Positions 37,667 to 45,466 of a stretch of 64,000 nucleotides of DNA are shown one piece after another. This DNA comes from Halanaerobium kushneri (GTDB lineage: Bacteria; Bacillota; Halanaerobiia; Halanaerobiales; Halanaerobiaceae), in assembly GCF_900156285.1 (NCBI RefSeq), contig NZ_FTNC01000003.1:142389-206388 (forward strand), written 5' to 3'. Under the pieces are notes generated by a model. That model worked only from the letters and a program-made list of their open reading frames with translations. It ran no database searches and was not told the origin of the DNA. A program made the position numbers and the translations under genes. Numbering within the stretch: position 1 is the first letter of the stretch; every line of letters begins with the position of its first letter.

Positions 37667-38680
37667 TTGAAAAAGATTATAAATAAACCTGAAAACTTTG
37701 TTGATGAAATGCTGAGTGGAATTTTAAAAGCTCATTCTAAAGATTTTAAAAAAGCTGATCAGAGTTTAAGAGAAATTGTAAGAAAAGATGCTCCAGTTGA
37801 GGATAAAGTTGCAATTGCCACAGGAGGTGGCTCAGGGCACCTGCCAGTTTTTTTAGGTTATGTAGGTCATGGTCTCTGTGATGGCTGTGCGGTTGGTAAT
37901 GTTTTTGCCTCACCAAGTGCTGCAGAAATGTATAATGTCACAAAGGCGATCGATTCCGGTAAAGGTGTACTCTACTTATATGGTAATTATGGTGGAGATG
38001 TGATGAATTTTGATATGGCTGCGGAAATGGCGGCTGCTGATGGGATAGAGGTTAAAACAGTGCTGGTCAGAGATGACCTAGCAACAGGGGAGGATATCTC
38101 TAAGAGAAGAGGTGTGGCAGGACTGTTTTATGCTTATAAAATAGCCGGAGCTGCAGCTGAAAAGGGACTGGACTTAGACGAGGTAGTAGTAGTAACTGAA
38201 AAAGCCCTTGCAAATACCAGAAGTTTAGGTATTGCCTTAAGTCCCTGTGTAATACCGGAATCCCAGAGGCCAACCTTTACAATTGAAGATGATGAAATGG
38301 AATTAGGAATGGGAATTCACGGGGAGCCCGGAATTGAAAGAACAGAGCTTAAAACAGCTGATAAAATAGCAGAGATTATGATAGAGAAAATCTTGGCAGA
38401 TGGTCCCTATCAGAGTGGTGACGAAATTTCAATCTTAGTTAATAGTCTCGGAGCAACTCCCAAAGAAGAATTATATATTATTTATAATAAAGTGGCTGAT
38501 CTTCTGGCAGAAAAAGAGATCAAAGTTTACAGGAAGTATATAGGTGAATATGCCACCTCAATGGAAATGGCAGGAATGTCGATAACTGTAATTAAATTAG
38601 ATGAAGAATTAAAGTCATTACTTGATGCCCCGGCATATTCTCCATTTTTTGAACAGTCAGATATAGTTAACAGGGGGTGA
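37667..38680 (+). CDS. Atypical DhaK-like dihydroxyacetone/ketose kinase subunit
   Basis: This 337-residue DhaK-fold protein keeps the residues used to hold the ketose: His58, Asp111 (NYGGDVMNFDMA) and His218 in GMGIHGEPG, which in E. coli DhaK forms the covalent link to dihydroxyacetone. It differs from canonical DhaK at GGGSGHLPVFLGYVG (canonical GGGSGHEPAHAG) and in the CDGCAVGNVFASPSAAEMY loop. This variant resembles DhaK-like kinases proposed for tetruloses or other ketoses. The TTG start is 8 bp after GGGGGAG. It overlaps or abuts the DhaL gene at 38683, which also departs from the canonical motif, so the two are probably a matched pair. Confidence 0.85.
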   Translation: MKKIINKPENFVDEMLSGILKAHSKDFKKADQSLREIVRKDAPVEDKVAIATGGGSGHLPVFLGYVGHGLCDGCAVGNVFASPSAAEMYNVTKAIDSGKGVLYLYGNYGGDVMNFDMAAEMAAADGIEVKTVLVRDDLATGEDISKRRGVAGLFYAYKIAGAAAEKGLDLDEVVVVTEKALANTRSLGIALSPCVIPESQRPTFTIEDDEMELGMGIHGEPGIERTELKTADKIAEIMIEKILADGPYQSGDEISILVNSLGATPKEELYIIYNKVADLLAEKEIKVYRKYIGEYATSMEMAGMSITVIKLDEELKSLLDAPAYSPFFEQSDIVNRG

Positions 38681-38682
38681 AG

Positions 38683-39315
38683 ATGGTGGAGTTGAAAATT
38701 GAAGATTTAAAAGAAATATTTGTGGAATTAGAAAAAACAGCCAAAGAAAAAAAGGATATTTTAATTGAATTAGATTCTGCTATGGGAGATGGAGACTTAG
38801 GAATTACAATGGAAAAAGCCTTCTCTGCTGCCAGAGAAGAAGCTGAAAATTATGCGGGAGATAATATCGGAGAACTACTGAAAAAAGCGGGTTTTGCAAT
38901 GGCAAATAAGGCAGCAGCAACCATGGGAACACTCACAGCTACAGCATTTATCAGAGCTGCAGCAGCTGCAGATGGAAATAACAGGGTAGATTATGATAAA
39001 ATAGTTCTAATGTTTGAAAAAGGTATTGAAGGAATTAAAGAAAGAGGCAAAGCAGAGGTTGGAGATAAGACCATGCTTGATAGCCTGGTGCCAGCTTATA
39101 ATGCTTTGAAAGAAAGCAGAGATAATGGTGCTGATTTAAAAGAAGGGATGAAAAAAGCCGTACAGGCTGCCGAAAACGGTGTTGAGCAAACTAAAAATAT
39201 GGTTTCTCAATTTGGTCGAGCTCATTATTATGGTGAGAAATCTAAGGGGAAGAAGGATCCTGGTGCAGCAGCAGCTTTCTTCTTTTTAGAAAGTTTCAGC
39301 AGATATTTAAATTAA
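38683..39315 (+). CDS. DhaL-like ATP-binding kinase subunit (variant motif)
   Basis: This 210-residue all-helical DhaL-type protein binds ATP-Mg and donates phosphate to the ketose on DhaK. The Mg-binding motif reads LDSAMGDGDLGITM (Asp31, Asp36, Asp38). The His that normally follows the third Asp (GDGDHG) is Leu39 here. NKAAATMGTLTATAFIRAA and PGAAAAFFFLESF fit the family. ATG 38683 is placed after GGGGGTG; GTG 38677 is the alternative. It lies 2 bp after the atypical DhaK stop. This is the only DhaL in the window, although a second, canonical DhaK is encoded at 41672. Confidence 0.85.
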   Translation: MVELKIEDLKEIFVELEKTAKEKKDILIELDSAMGDGDLGITMEKAFSAAREEAENYAGDNIGELLKKAGFAMANKAAATMGTLTATAFIRAAAAADGNNRVDYDKIVLMFEKGIEGIKERGKAEVGDKTMLDSLVPAYNALKESRDNGADLKEGMKKAVQAAENGVEQTKNMVSQFGRAHYYGEKSKGKKDPGAAAAFFFLESFSRYLN

Positions 39316-39346
39316 ATTTGTAATTTAATGAGGGGGTGAATACAAA

Positions 39347-39916
39347 ATGGTAACAGAAAAATATAGTTATGTCGGAGAAAAAATTAAACTTGAAAGACTA
39401 AATCATGACCTTACTTTACAGGAGCTAGCAGATGAAACAGGACTTTCAGTTTCCTTTTTAAGTCAGCTTGAAAATGGGAAAATTGCCCCCTCATTAAAAG
39501 CGCTTGATAAAATTGCTTCATTTTTTTCTATCCATATTGCCAATTTATTTGTCAAACCTCAGTCTTTAGAGACCTATCATTTTTCTAATTCTGACCATAT
39601 AGAGGTCGAAAATGATAATAAGTTTTTAAAGTTTTTGATGCCCAAGTTAGAAGAGATGGAAGTGGTTTTACTGACTTTAGAAGATCAGAACGAAAATTTT
39701 GATTATACAACTCATAAAGGGGTAGAGTTTGTTTATGTTTTGGAAGGGAAAGTTGTTCTCGATTTTTCTAATAATCAGGAAAAGCTGATCTGTGAAGAAG
39801 GGGATTCAATGATTTATATAGCTCAGAGACCACACCGAATTTTAAATGCTCATTCAGGTTCTTCTAAGTGCTTTATTATCAACTTAGAAAAAAGCGAATC
39901 GATTAATATTAAGTAA
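39347..39916 (+). CDS. XRE-family regulator with cupin domain
   Basis: This 189-residue protein has an XRE HTH at residues 8-62 (LTLQELADETGLSVSFLSQL) and a cupin domain from about 105 to 180 (GVEFVYVLEGKVVLDF; EEGDSMIYIAQRPHRILN). Such regulators usually sense a small metabolite in the cupin barrel and control the operon they sit in, often for amine or amino-acid catabolism. It has a GGGGGTG ribosome site and lies in the middle of the Liv/DhaK operon, giving that operon a second regulator besides the RpiR protein upstream. Confidence 0.92.
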   Translation: MVTEKYSYVGEKIKLERLNHDLTLQELADETGLSVSFLSQLENGKIAPSLKALDKIASFFSIHIANLFVKPQSLETYHFSNSDHIEVENDNKFLKFLMPKLEEMEVVLLTLEDQNENFDYTTHKGVEFVYVLEGKVVLDFSNNQEKLICEEGDSMIYIAQRPHRILNAHSGSSKCFIINLEKSESINIK

Positions 39917-39934
39917 GATTAGGGGGCCGGTAGC

Positions 39935-41185
39935 TTGAATATCATAAAAGATTTTGTAAAAAAAGAATTAAAGTATGCTAATGGCTGCACTGAACCAGGA
40001 GCAGTAGCATATGCTGTTGCATCAGCTGCAGAATATTCTAAAGGAGAACTAAATGAAATCATAGTTGAAACTGATGGTTTTGTCTATAAAAATGGAATGA
40101 CTACTGGGATACCAGGAATTAAAAAATACCGCGGCAATAAAATTGCAGCTGCCCTTGGATATTACAGCAAAAATCCTCAGCAGTTAAAACTTGAGGTTTT
40201 AGCTGATAATGATCAAGAAAAATTAACTAAAGCAGAAAAGATTATTGAAAAAGTCAAACTCAAAATTGTTGACAGATCCACTCCCTATATTAAAGCAACA
40301 ATTATGGCTGATCAGATAACTGAAGCAGTTATCAGCGGAGAACACAGCAACTTGATTTCAATTAAAGTTGATGGTAAAACAGAGTTTGATCTTAATCAAA
40401 ATAATTTAAAAGAAAAGGAAGATAATCTGGCTGAGAATATTAAGTCTTTAAATTTTGCTGAGATGATTAAAATGATTGAGGAAAATTATGATTCAGAAAT
40501 AGAAAGCCTGCTGCAGGCTGGCTTAGATGCCAATTTAAAACTGGTTGAAGCCTCTAAAGCAGGAAGGGCAAATGACATTGGTTTTAAATATGAAAGTTTG
40601 ATTTCAGGTGAGGTAGGAGAGATTGCTGCCAAAATAGCCCATGGAATTGATGCCAGAATGGCGGGTGTTTCACTTCCAGCGCTGGCTTCTTCTGGCAGCG
40701 GAGATCAGGGGATTACTATTTCTCTTGCAGTCAATGAGACAGCAAAGCTTTTAAATAAAGAAGAAAAGGCACTTAAGGCAACACTTTTAGCTCATTTGAT
40801 AACCTATTATATAAAATTATATATGGGCAAATTATCCTCCCTCTGTGGTTTGATTTCTGCTGCAGCTCCAGGGATTACAGCAGCACTACTTTATCTTGAT
40901 GGAGAGGAAGGAAAGATTGAGCTAGCAATTAAGCAGATGATAGGTGACAGCAGTGGTATTATCTGTGATGGTGCTAAATCAACCTGTGCTTTAAAAGCAG
41001 TTACCGCCTTTGAGCAGGCTTACAAGCACTATAAGCTTGCTAAATCCGGTCTGGAACTGGAAACACCTGTAGGAATTGTCAATCACAGTTTAGAAGCCAC
41101 ACTTGAAAACTTATCTGAACTTTCAGTACCGAGATTTCAGACTATCAATGATACAATAGTCAGAGTAATTAATGATGGTTTATAA
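39935..41185 (+). CDS. L-cysteine desulfidase/Fe-S serine-dehydratase-like protein (UPF0597)
   Basis: This 416-residue protein belongs to the L-cysteine desulfidase/UPF0597 family, related to the alpha subunit of iron-sulfur serine dehydratase. Conserved Cys appear in YANGCTEPGAVAYA (Cys18), KLSSLCGLISAAAPG and SGIICDGAKSTCALKA, the expected [4Fe-4S] ligand regions. Characterised members split cysteine into sulfide, ammonia and pyruvate via 2-aminoacrylate. The start is TTG 39935 after AGGGGG, 10 bp upstream. A RidA gene, whose product hydrolyses 2-aminoacrylate, follows 70 bp later, which supports an enamine-releasing reaction. The true substrate could be cysteine, serine or a related amino acid. 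Confidence 0.83.
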   Translation: MNIIKDFVKKELKYANGCTEPGAVAYAVASAAEYSKGELNEIIVETDGFVYKNGMTTGIPGIKKYRGNKIAAALGYYSKNPQQLKLEVLADNDQEKLTKAEKIIEKVKLKIVDRSTPYIKATIMADQITEAVISGEHSNLISIKVDGKTEFDLNQNNLKEKEDNLAENIKSLNFAEMIKMIEENYDSEIESLLQAGLDANLKLVEASKAGRANDIGFKYESLISGEVGEIAAKIAHGIDARMAGVSLPALASSGSGDQGITISLAVNETAKLLNKEEKALKATLLAHLITYYIKLYMGKLSSLCGLISAAAPGITAALLYLDGEEGKIELAIKQMIGDSSGIICDGAKSTCALKAVTAFEQAYKHYKLAKSGLELETPVGIVNHSLEATLENLSELSVPRFQTINDTIVRVINDGL

Positions 41186-41255
41186 GAATCATTAAAGATT
41201 TTAGCTATATATTTTGAAATTAATTAATTTAAATCAAATATAGGAGTTGATATTT

Positions 41256-41636
41256 ATGAAAAAACAGATTACAAGTAAAAAAGCACCGGCAGCTATAGGG
41301 CCTTATTCGCAGGCGATTAAATTCGAAAACTTGCTTTTCAGCTCAGGTCAGATACCGATAGATCCAGAAAGTGGAGAAATGCTGGAAAGTGATATAGAAA
41401 AACAGACCAGCCAGGTCATGAAAAACTTAGCTGAGGTTTTAAAAGAAGCGGGTACAGATTTTGATAGTGTTCTAAAAACAACTATTTTCCTTAAGGATTT
41501 AAATGACTTTTCTAAAGTTAATGAGATCTACAGCTCCTATTTTAAAGACACACCTCCAGCAAGATCAACTGTTGAAGTAAGCAGTTTACCTAAGGATTCT
41601 CTGGTTGAAATAGAAATGATTGCAGCCGCCGAGTAG
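41256..41636 (+). CDS. ridA: RidA-family enamine/imine deaminase
   Basis: This 126-residue protein has the RidA hallmarks: SSGQIPIDPESGE, PPARSTVEVSSLP with the key Arg, and VEIEMIAAAE with the key Glu. It hydrolyses reactive enamines and imines such as 2-aminoacrylate to keto acids and ammonia. The ATG at 41256 follows TAGGAG; the in-frame start at 41247 is too close. Directly downstream of a cysteine-desulfidase-like gene, it would remove the 2-aminoacrylate that enzyme releases (inference based on known chemistry). Confidence 0.93.
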   Translation: MKKQITSKKAPAAIGPYSQAIKFENLLFSSGQIPIDPESGEMLESDIEKQTSQVMKNLAEVLKEAGTDFDSVLKTTIFLKDLNDFSKVNEIYSSYFKDTPPARSTVEVSSLPKDSLVEIEMIAAAE

Positions 41637-41671
41637 CCTTTTCTTGCAAATCAAAATTAAAGGGGTAAATT

Positions 41672-42658
41672 ATGAAAAAGAAATTAATTAATAAGCCGGA
41701 AAATGTAGTTAGTGAGATGATAGAAGGAATTTATCTTGCCAATCAAGATAGATTAAGAAAAATTGATAATTTTAATATAGTAGTTAGAAAGGAGCTCTCA
41801 GCAGGCAAAGTGGCTTTAATCAGTGGTGGTGGAAGTGGTCATGAACCTGCTCATGCTGGTTATGTTGGCAGGGGTATGCTTGATGCAGCAGTATCAGGTG
41901 CTGTTTTTACCTCACCAACTCCTGATGCAATTTATGAGGCTATTAAGGAAGTTGACAGTGGTAGTGGAGTTTTAATGGTTGTTAAAAATTATACTGGTGA
42001 TGTTATGAATTTCGAGATGGCAGCTGAGATGGCAGCCATGGATGATATTGAAGTAGAGCAAGTGATTGTTAATGATGATATTGCAGTTGAAGACAGCCTT
42101 TATACTACAGGGCGAAGGGGAGTTGCTGGCACAGTTTTTGTACATAAAATTGCCGGAGCAGAGGCTGAAAAGGGATCAGATCTAAAAAAGGTTGTAAGTA
42201 CAGCTGAAAAGGTAATTAAAAATGTAAAAACAAAGGGAGTTGCAATCAATCCCTGCAGAGTTCCTGGAGCTGAAAAGTCAACTTTTTCTCTATCAGAAAA
42301 AGAAATAGAAATGGGAATTGGAATTCATGGTGAGCCAGGAACTGAAAGACAGGAGATTAGAGAAGTAGATCAGATTGTTGAAGCTATAATTTCAGAACTT
42401 CTATCTGAATTAGATCTCAGGGAAGAATCAGAAGTCGCTTTGATGATCAATGGAATGGGTGGAACTCCCTTAATGGAACTCTATATTGCGAATCGAAAAG
42501 CACATCAACTTTTAGAAGAGCAGGGGATTGCTGTTTATAAGACTTATGTTGGTGAGTATATGACATCACTTGAAATGGCAGGTTTATCAGTAACTTTATT
42601 AAAGCTTGATCCGGAATTAAAAGAATTACTTGATGCTGAGACTGAGATTAATCTATAA
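41672..42658 (+). CDS. dhaK: Canonical DhaK, dihydroxyacetone-binding subunit
   Basis: This 328-residue DhaK has the standard motifs: ISGGGSGHEPAHAGYVG, KNYTGDVMNFEMAAEMAAM and GIGIHGEPGTER with the ketose-binding His219. It binds dihydroxyacetone for phosphorylation by DhaL, with DhaM passing phosphate from the PTS. The AAAGGGG site precedes the ATG. DhaM follows 34 bp later. No canonical DhaL is present: the only DhaL (38683) has a variant motif and sits with the atypical DhaK. It may share that subunit or use one encoded elsewhere. Confidence 0.95.
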   Translation: MKKKLINKPENVVSEMIEGIYLANQDRLRKIDNFNIVVRKELSAGKVALISGGGSGHEPAHAGYVGRGMLDAAVSGAVFTSPTPDAIYEAIKEVDSGSGVLMVVKNYTGDVMNFEMAAEMAAMDDIEVEQVIVNDDIAVEDSLYTTGRRGVAGTVFVHKIAGAEAEKGSDLKKVVSTAEKVIKNVKTKGVAINPCRVPGAEKSTFSLSEKEIEMGIGIHGEPGTERQEIREVDQIVEAIISELLSELDLREESEVALMINGMGGTPLMELYIANRKAHQLLEEQGIAVYKTYVGEYMTSLEMAGLSVTLLKLDPELKELLDAETEINL

Positions 42659-42692
42659 AGTAAAAATTAATATTAGATATTGGGGTGAGTTT

Positions 42693-43091
42693 GTGCTGAG
42701 TATATTAATTATTTCTCACAGTGATAAAATTGCAGAAGGAACTAAAATATTGGCTTCACAGATGATGCAGGCACCTTTAGATATTAGAGCAATTGGTGGT
42801 ACTGCTGATGGAGATATTGGAACAGATGTTGATGCAATAGAAAAAGCAATTAAAGATATCAACAAAGAAGATGGGGTTTTAGTTTTAGCTGACCTTGGGA
42901 GTGCGGTTATGAGTTTTGATATGGTTTATGAGTGGCTGGATGATGAAGTCAAGGCTAAAATTAGACTCGCTGATGCTCCTTTAGTTGAAGGAGCAGTAAT
43001 GGGAGCTGTTGAAGCAAGCCTGGGAAAAGATATGGAAGCTGTTTTAAAGACTATTGAAAGTAGAGAGATTATAAAGAAAAATAATTCTTAA
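42693..43091 (+). CDS. dhaM: DhaM phosphotransferase subunit (EIIA-like)
   Basis: This 132-residue protein is a single-domain DhaM: SILIISHSDKIAEGT with phospho-accepting His9, AIGGTADGDIGTDVDAIEKA and VLADLGSAVMSFDM. It is phosphorylated by PTS HPr and regenerates ATP on DhaL. The start is GTG 42693 after GGGGTGAG; the longer in-frame start at 42630 overlaps dhaK and lacks a ribosome site. Longer DhaM forms carry HPr and EI domains; this one does not. It ends the operon at the terminator 43104-43131. Confidence 0.92.
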   Translation: MLSILIISHSDKIAEGTKILASQMMQAPLDIRAIGGTADGDIGTDVDAIEKAIKDINKEDGVLVLADLGSAVMSFDMVYEWLDDEVKAKIRLADAPLVEGAVMGAVEASLGKDMEAVLKTIESREIIKKNNS

Positions 43092-43103
43092 ATTAAAAAT
43101 TAT

Positions 43104-43131
43104 AAAAATCCAGCTTTAGGGCTGGATTTTT
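43104..43131. terminator. Bidirectional terminator between dhaM and the HD gene
   Basis: AAAAATCCAGC at 43104-43114 pairs perfectly with GCTGGATTTTT at 43121-43131. A and T runs on both sides let it work in both directions. The stop codon of the minus-strand HD gene lies in the loop. Confidence 0.9.
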
Positions 43132-43895
43132 AAGTTCAGATAGTCTTTGACCTGCTGATAAATTTCCTCTCCCCGCTGATTCTGCTCCATAGAATCATAG
43201 ATCGTCTCTATATACTTTCTCTGCTTAATAATCTCAAGAGTTTCCTTAAAATTAATATCATAGATCCAGCCGAGCTGCATCACCTTTAAATCGTTAATTG
43301 TCTGGAGCTTATCATAATTGATTGATTCTCTATTTAAAACCTTCTTGTAGATCTCATCATTGACCTCGGGATCAGTCGAGAGTTTGATTACATAATCCTT
43401 CTGGCTCCGCTTTTTATATCTTTCCACAAAAATATTAAAGATATCCAGTTTATCAGCATCTCGGATCAGTTTTGCAAAAAATAACTGTTCTTCACTCTTG
43501 AAATTTTCTCGATTGAGGTCAGCATTATTGTGTTCTCTGATGGCCTGATAGATAATTTCCTGCTGAGCTTTACTTAAATCTTCAATCAAATTATTTTCCT
43601 TAATCACCTGAACTCCAAGCTCCCCGTGATCTTCAGACTTATAATCAGAAAAAGTTTTGTACTTTTTATACTGTTTAAAGCGGCCGATATCGTGGTAAAG
43701 GGCTATTATTCTGGCCAGGTATTTATCTTCTGGATTTATATCTAAGTTTTCTATTATTTCTTCCATATCTTGAGTAACTCTTTTGCTGTGTTCAATTTTT
43801 AGCTGAATATTTTTCTGATCCTTTTCAGCTTCCATCTCAAATTGAGCTGTATATGATTCAAACCAGTTTTTTAGTTTCTGATATATCTTTTCCAT
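43116..43895 (-). CDS. HD-domain metal-dependent phosphohydrolase
   Basis: This 259-residue HD-superfamily protein has a metal site readable as His36 (IEHSKRV), His68-Asp69 (YHDIGRF), His122 (REHNNAD) and Asp146 (IRDADKLD). HD proteins of this size hydrolyse phosphomonoesters or cyclic dinucleotides of varied kind; the substrate is not indicated. The N-terminal 30 residues are charged and probably helical. An AGGAGG ribosome site precedes the ATG. It is transcribed leftward, divergently from the DUF6765 gene, and shares a terminator with the dhaM operon. Confidence 0.87.
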   Translation of the reverse strand: MEKIYQKLKNWFESYTAQFEMEAEKDQKNIQLKIEHSKRVTQDMEEIIENLDINPEDKYLARIIALYHDIGRFKQYKKYKTFSDYKSEDHGELGVQVIKENNLIEDLSKAQQEIIYQAIREHNNADLNRENFKSEEQLFFAKLIRDADKLDIFNIFVERYKKRSQKDYVIKLSTDPEVNDEIYKKVLNRESINYDKLQTINDLKVMQLGWIYDINFKETLEIIKQRKYIETIYDSMEQNQRGEEIYQQVKDYLNLKIQP

Positions 43896-44101
43896 TTTAA
43901 ATTCCTCCTGTTATTCCTAAATTTTATTATAGTTTATATTCTACTCCTTGTAAATTAACTGAAGATTAAATTATGCTAAATAATGAATATTTCAGTTTAA
44001 AAATCATCTAAGTTAAAAGATTGATATTTTTTGAGAAAAATTTCACTAAAAAGAAGGAAAAATTATACTCTTTGGAGAATTAACTTTTAGAGGTGATAAA
44101 T

Positions 44102-45199
44102 TTGAATATAGAATTTCATTACTATATGACTTATCTGATTGCAGCCAGAGCCGGCTTTTCTTCAGAAGAGGCCAGAACTTTAGCCTATTCCAGCCAGTAT
44201 ATAGATGATAATGATATTATTTATAATATTTCTCAAAATAGCAGTGATAATTACAGCAACTATATTTCTCAGACAAAAAATATAACAAAGCCGAAAAAGA
44301 AGCTCTTTCGTATCTATCCTATTTTTCACTTTATTCCAGGTGAACCGACTGCTGATTCAGCCCGGAGAAAGGATGGCAAACTCCACCTTTTAAATACAAC
44401 TCCAGACAGTAAAAATGCCAGAGAAATTCTTAAGCTTGCCTTAAAATCAGATAACCTATATAAAATAGGTCTTGCAGTCCACAGCTTTGCCGATACCTTT
44501 GCCCACCAGAATTTTGTCGGCTATTATGATGAATTTAATATAGTTAAGGATATTCAAAAAAAGTTAAATTCTTTACTCAACAACTCTCCTTATGAAATTG
44601 GCCATGCAGCAGCAAAACACCGACCGGATATTCCAAATTTAATCTGGGAAGATCCGCGTTTGTGTGATTCCCACTCGCTGAGGGATAATAAAAAGATTTT
44701 TCTTAAGGCTGCCGGGAGAATTTTTAAAGAACTTAAATTATACCAGGAACCTGATTTGAAAAAACATGATTTAAAAAGAGAGAAAAAAGAGCTGAAAAGG
44801 GATCTGGCTAAAGCAATTGGAAGCAGCAGCTGTAACCCAAATTTATTTAATACCAATACTAAAGATCAGAGGCTTGAAAGATATAAAAAGCTTGCCTTAA
44901 GAGAAGAATACGGTGGGGTCGAGCTTAAGGATTATCAGATCTCAGAGTGGTTTAATGAAGTAATTAAGGTTGATTTCAGATTTATGAAAATTGATAACAG
45001 CAGTCCCTGGCAGCGACTCTTTTTGGATCTTTTATCAAGCCATCTAAAGATTTTTAAAAACAGCTACAGCTGGAAAATAGAAAAGTATAAAGAGAGTCAC
45101 TGGTATAAATTCCAGCAGGCTGTCAGAGAACTGCAGGAGGAGGCACTTCAAGTATTAAATCCTTTGGTCTTTGATAAGCTTGAGCTGGAGAACTGGTAA
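44102..45199 (+). CDS. DUF6765-family protein
   Basis: This 365-residue protein opens with the distinctive MNIEFHYYMTYLIAARAGFS. His-rich segments follow: FHFIPGEPTADSARRKDGK and GLAVHSFADTFAHQNFVGYYD, the latter like the zinc-dependent phospholipase C/S1-P1 fold, where His and Asp bind metals. This suggests a metal-dependent hydrolase (inference from spacing of His/Asp, not proven). The C-terminal half is rich in Lys and Glu. TTG 44102 is chosen because it lies 6 bp after GAGGTG; GTG 44093 overlaps that site. A remnant of a second copy's 5' end is found at 18253. No signal peptide is visible. Confidence 0.75.
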   Translation: MNIEFHYYMTYLIAARAGFSSEEARTLAYSSQYIDDNDIIYNISQNSSDNYSNYISQTKNITKPKKKLFRIYPIFHFIPGEPTADSARRKDGKLHLLNTTPDSKNAREILKLALKSDNLYKIGLAVHSFADTFAHQNFVGYYDEFNIVKDIQKKLNSLLNNSPYEIGHAAAKHRPDIPNLIWEDPRLCDSHSLRDNKKIFLKAAGRIFKELKLYQEPDLKKHDLKREKKELKRDLAKAIGSSSCNPNLFNTNTKDQRLERYKKLALREEYGGVELKDYQISEWFNEVIKVDFRFMKIDNSSPWQRLFLDLLSSHLKIFKNSYSWKIEKYKESHWYKFQQAVRELQEEALQVLNPLVFDKLELENW

Positions 45200-45230
45200 C
45201 TTAATTTATGACAAAGTAAATATTTAAATA

Positions 45231-45284
45231 AAATCCTCTTTTGCTTGAGTAAAATACTCACTCAAAAAGAGGATTTTTTATTTT
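45231..45284 (+). terminator. Rho-independent terminator after the DUF6765 gene
   Basis: AAATCCTCTTTT and AAAAGAGGATTT pair, with an inner TTGAGT/ACTCAA stem. A long T run follows. Confidence 0.9.
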
Positions 45285-45466
45285 TAGCTGGCAGGATTTA
45301 ACTAATTTATAGCGAAATATATCATGTAAGGTCTTTTTTTAATATTATAAATTTTCATAATATTATTATAATAATCAAAAAATAAAGTTGTGGATAATAT
45401 AAATTTATTTTTATTAGTGATAAATCTTTAAATATCACTAAGCACATTATACAAGGAGGAGTGAAG

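Noticed and set aside
42630..42692. Longer DhaM beginning inside dhaK
   Set aside because: DhaM homology starts at GTG 42693 (SILIISHS), which has its own GGGGTGAG site; the longer start has none.
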